From positions 1 through 64,000 of the forward strand of contig JAEWQP010000001.1 of assembly GCA_023399155.1 (NCBI GenBank): a DNA stretch of 64,000 nt. The letters are read 5' to 3'. This document shows positions 62,585-64,000 of the stretch, piece by piece. The notes below the pieces were generated by a model that had not been told where the DNA came from, searched no databases, and saw nothing but the letters and a program-made list of their open reading frames with translations. The stretch is from Verrucomicrobiota bacterium (GTDB lineage Bacteria; Verrucomicrobiota; Verrucomicrobiia; Opitutales; Opitutaceae). Position numbers and translations under genes: made by a program. Every line of letters starts with the position of its first letter. Position 1 is the stretch's first letter.

Positions 62585-63943
62585 CTACAGTTCGTAGGTC
62601 TGGCCGGGAACGGGATCCAGGACGCGAATCTTGGGTTCCTTCTCCGCAATCTGCTCGGCAAACCAGGCGCGCGCAGGCGGGTCACCGTGGGTCAACACGA
62701 TCTGCCGTGGCTCGCAATGCAGCGCGAACTCCAGCAACTCGTCGCGATCCGCATGGCCGGTGAGTTCAAAGCGTTCGATCGAGCACCGCACCGGCGTCTG
62801 GAACTGCAGGGCCTCGAAGACGAAGGTGTCGCCCTTGCGCGCGGCGAGGAGCTGTCCGCCCGGGGTTTCCGGGTCGCTATAGCCAACGAAACAGATGGCA
62901 TTGCCCGCGTGACCCAGCAGCGAGGCGGCCATGGCATACGACGGGGTGTTTTCCACCAGCATGCCGCTGCTGAGCACGTAGATGCCCTTCTCGGGCGGTT
63001 CACGGCCCGGCGTGAGCCTGCGCGGCGGCGGTTTGACCTTGAGCTCCTTGACGACGGAGCGCGTGAAGTTGCACAGCCCGGTCTTCTTCGCGACCTCGTC
63101 CATCATGTCGCCGAGGTCCATGCCCAGACCGGCGGCAAACACCGGCGAAGGCGGAAGCTTCCGCGTCAGCCGCGCCTCGTGCAGCATGAGAAAGATCTCC
63201 TGCATCCGGCCCAGCGCGAATACAGGGATGAGCACCGAGCCGCCGCGCCCCAGCACGTGGTCGATGGTCCGGATGAGCCGCGCGGCTTCGTTGACGCGGT
63301 CCCGACTGGGATCGCGTTCGGTCCGGCCGCGCGTGGTCTCGGTCACCACGACGTCGAAGTGTCGCGAGGGAAATCGCGCGCCGCCCAGCAGCTTCTGGTC
63401 GTCGAACTGGACGTCTCCCGTGAAGAAATAGTGGCGATGCTTGTGCGCGAGATGCACACCCGCCGCCCCGGGCACGTGGCCGGCGGGATGAAAGGTGATC
63501 TCGACGTCGTCATGGCCGACCGAGAGCTTGCGCGGTTGTCCGAACAACATCGGCACGACCCGCGCCATCGTGGCGTCGACCTCCGCCATGGAATAAAGCG
63601 GGAGATCCAGCGCGTTCTTCTCCTCGCGCTCGCGCTTCATGACGTTGACGGAATTGCGCATCAGCCGCTCGGCGAGTTGCTGGCTCGGCACCGACATGAG
63701 CACGGGCACCCCCGGGCACTGGCGCACAACGAGCGGCAGCGAACCCAGGTGATCGAGATGACAATGGGTGACGATCACGAGATCCGGCGGACGCTGCTCG
63801 AGCAGGGCCAGCGACGGCGTGGCGTCGCGGCCCGAGCGTTTCGGGTGCAGGCCGCAATCAATGAGGATGCGCGCCGCGCCGAGTTCGACGAGATGACAGT
63901 TGGCTCCGACGCCGCCGTAGCGATTTAGGTCCGTCAATTTCAT
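62585..63943 (-). CDS. Beta-CASP metallo-beta-lactamase-fold nuclease
   Basis: The 452-residue protein has the metallo-beta-lactamase core with TH-C-H-L-D-H near residue 60, GHVPGAAGVHL and GDVQFDD. The beta-CASP insertion and motifs follow: VLIPVFALGRMQEIFLML, VLSSGML, LTGHADRDELLEF and IVLTHGDPPARAWF. Proteins of this group (CPSF-73/RNase J relatives) cleave RNA or DNA. The single-domain length fits bacterial relatives of the cleavage and polyadenylation factor. ATG 63943 is preferred over an in-frame start at the window edge, since MKLTDLNRYGGVGANCHLV is the usual beginning of the fold. It is unrelated to the glycan locus. Confidence 0.9.
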   Translation of the reverse strand: MKLTDLNRYGGVGANCHLVELGAARILIDCGLHPKRSGRDATPSLALLEQRPPDLVIVTHCHLDHLGSLPLVVRQCPGVPVLMSVPSQQLAERLMRNSVNVMKREREEKNALDLPLYSMAEVDATMARVVPMLFGQPRKLSVGHDDVEITFHPAGHVPGAAGVHLAHKHRHYFFTGDVQFDDQKLLGGARFPSRHFDVVVTETTRGRTERDPSRDRVNEAARLIRTIDHVLGRGGSVLIPVFALGRMQEIFLMLHEARLTRKLPPSPVFAAGLGMDLGDMMDEVAKKTGLCNFTRSVVKELKVKPPPRRLTPGREPPEKGIYVLSSGMLVENTPSYAMAASLLGHAGNAICFVGYSDPETPGGQLLAARKGDTFVFEALQFQTPVRCSIERFELTGHADRDELLEFALHCEPRQIVLTHGDPPARAWFAEQIAEKEPKIRVLDPVPGQTYEL

Positions 63944-64000
63944 GCATGGCGCTGCGCGCCGCCACACGAGGCGCCAAGACCCCCGGCTTCGCAAACCCAA

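Noticed and set aside
62540..63928. Plus-strand open frame of 462 codons opposite the beta-CASP gene
   Set aside because: It is the antisense shadow of a gene with unmistakable HxHxDH and beta-CASP motifs.

Overview
The window is a high-GC chromosomal segment from a Gram-negative-type bacterium. About 52 kb of plus-strand DNA forms one very large surface-polysaccharide locus, followed by about 11.5 kb of minus-strand genes. The organism is most likely an Opitutaceae-like verrucomicrobium. This is an inference from features that occur together in that group as I know it: a four-helix-bundle (S23) gene and a GxxExxY gene inside a glycan locus, a secreted protein with an Ig-like domain and two tail repeats of the type IRGVGTTLSIFG, and short CTCTCGCC-type and GGACCAC-type intergenic repeats. 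No rRNA or tRNA gene is present to confirm it.

Layout. 180-5689: a membrane-bound CapD/WbpM-type sugar-nucleotide dehydratase, a Wzz-like chain-length protein, a GxxExxY protein and a membrane protein of unknown role. 5837-12255: a Wzt-type exporter ATPase, a methyltransferase, a kinase-fold protein and a GT2-GT4 fusion, linked by short gaps or overlapping start/stop codons. 12582-14705: a secreted metallo-beta-lactamase-fold protein. 14878-23442: tandem GT4 paralogues (the second grown into a 1339-residue triple glycosyltransferase), a frameshifted methyltransferase and a methyltransferase-GT2 fusion. 23439-30881: an epimerase, a cysteine-less nucleotide-sugar dehydrogenase, an SDR and a Gfo/Idh protein, then a kinase, nucleotidyltransferase, SIS isomerase and transaldolase that look like an NDP-heptose supply operon. 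30996-41002: three giant membrane proteins (1264, 1027 and 1045 residues). 41105-45639: two SDR epimerases around a radical SAM enzyme, and a polyprenyl-phosphate-type GT2. 45664-49582: the dTDP-L-rhamnose genes in the order rfbC, rfbD, rfbB, S23 gene, rfbA. 49921-52508: two more glycosyltransferases.

Minus strand: two GT-C-like membrane proteins (52605-56191); an operon of M16 metallopeptidase, ABC ATPase, permease and NMT1-like binding lipoprotein (62066 down to 56379); and a beta-CASP metallo-beta-lactamase-fold nuclease (63943 down to 62585).

How it works together. The SDR, dehydrogenase, heptose and rhamnose genes would make activated sugars, many soluble and membrane glycosyltransferases would assemble them, and a Wzt/Wzz-type apparatus would control length and export. 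Three features stand out. Two sequence modules recur across otherwise unrelated proteins (module A, with a YYDxGxGF-like core, in five proteins; module B, with an RGW...RxDVA core, in three). An ATPase, methyltransferase and kinase-fold trio could be a split version of the WbdD/Wzt chain-capping system. Short intergenic repeats have invaded genes, including an in-frame insert of about 69 codons in the capD-like gene. Many genes start within the stop codon of the preceding one (ATGA or GTGA), and few show a clear Shine-Dalgarno sequence.
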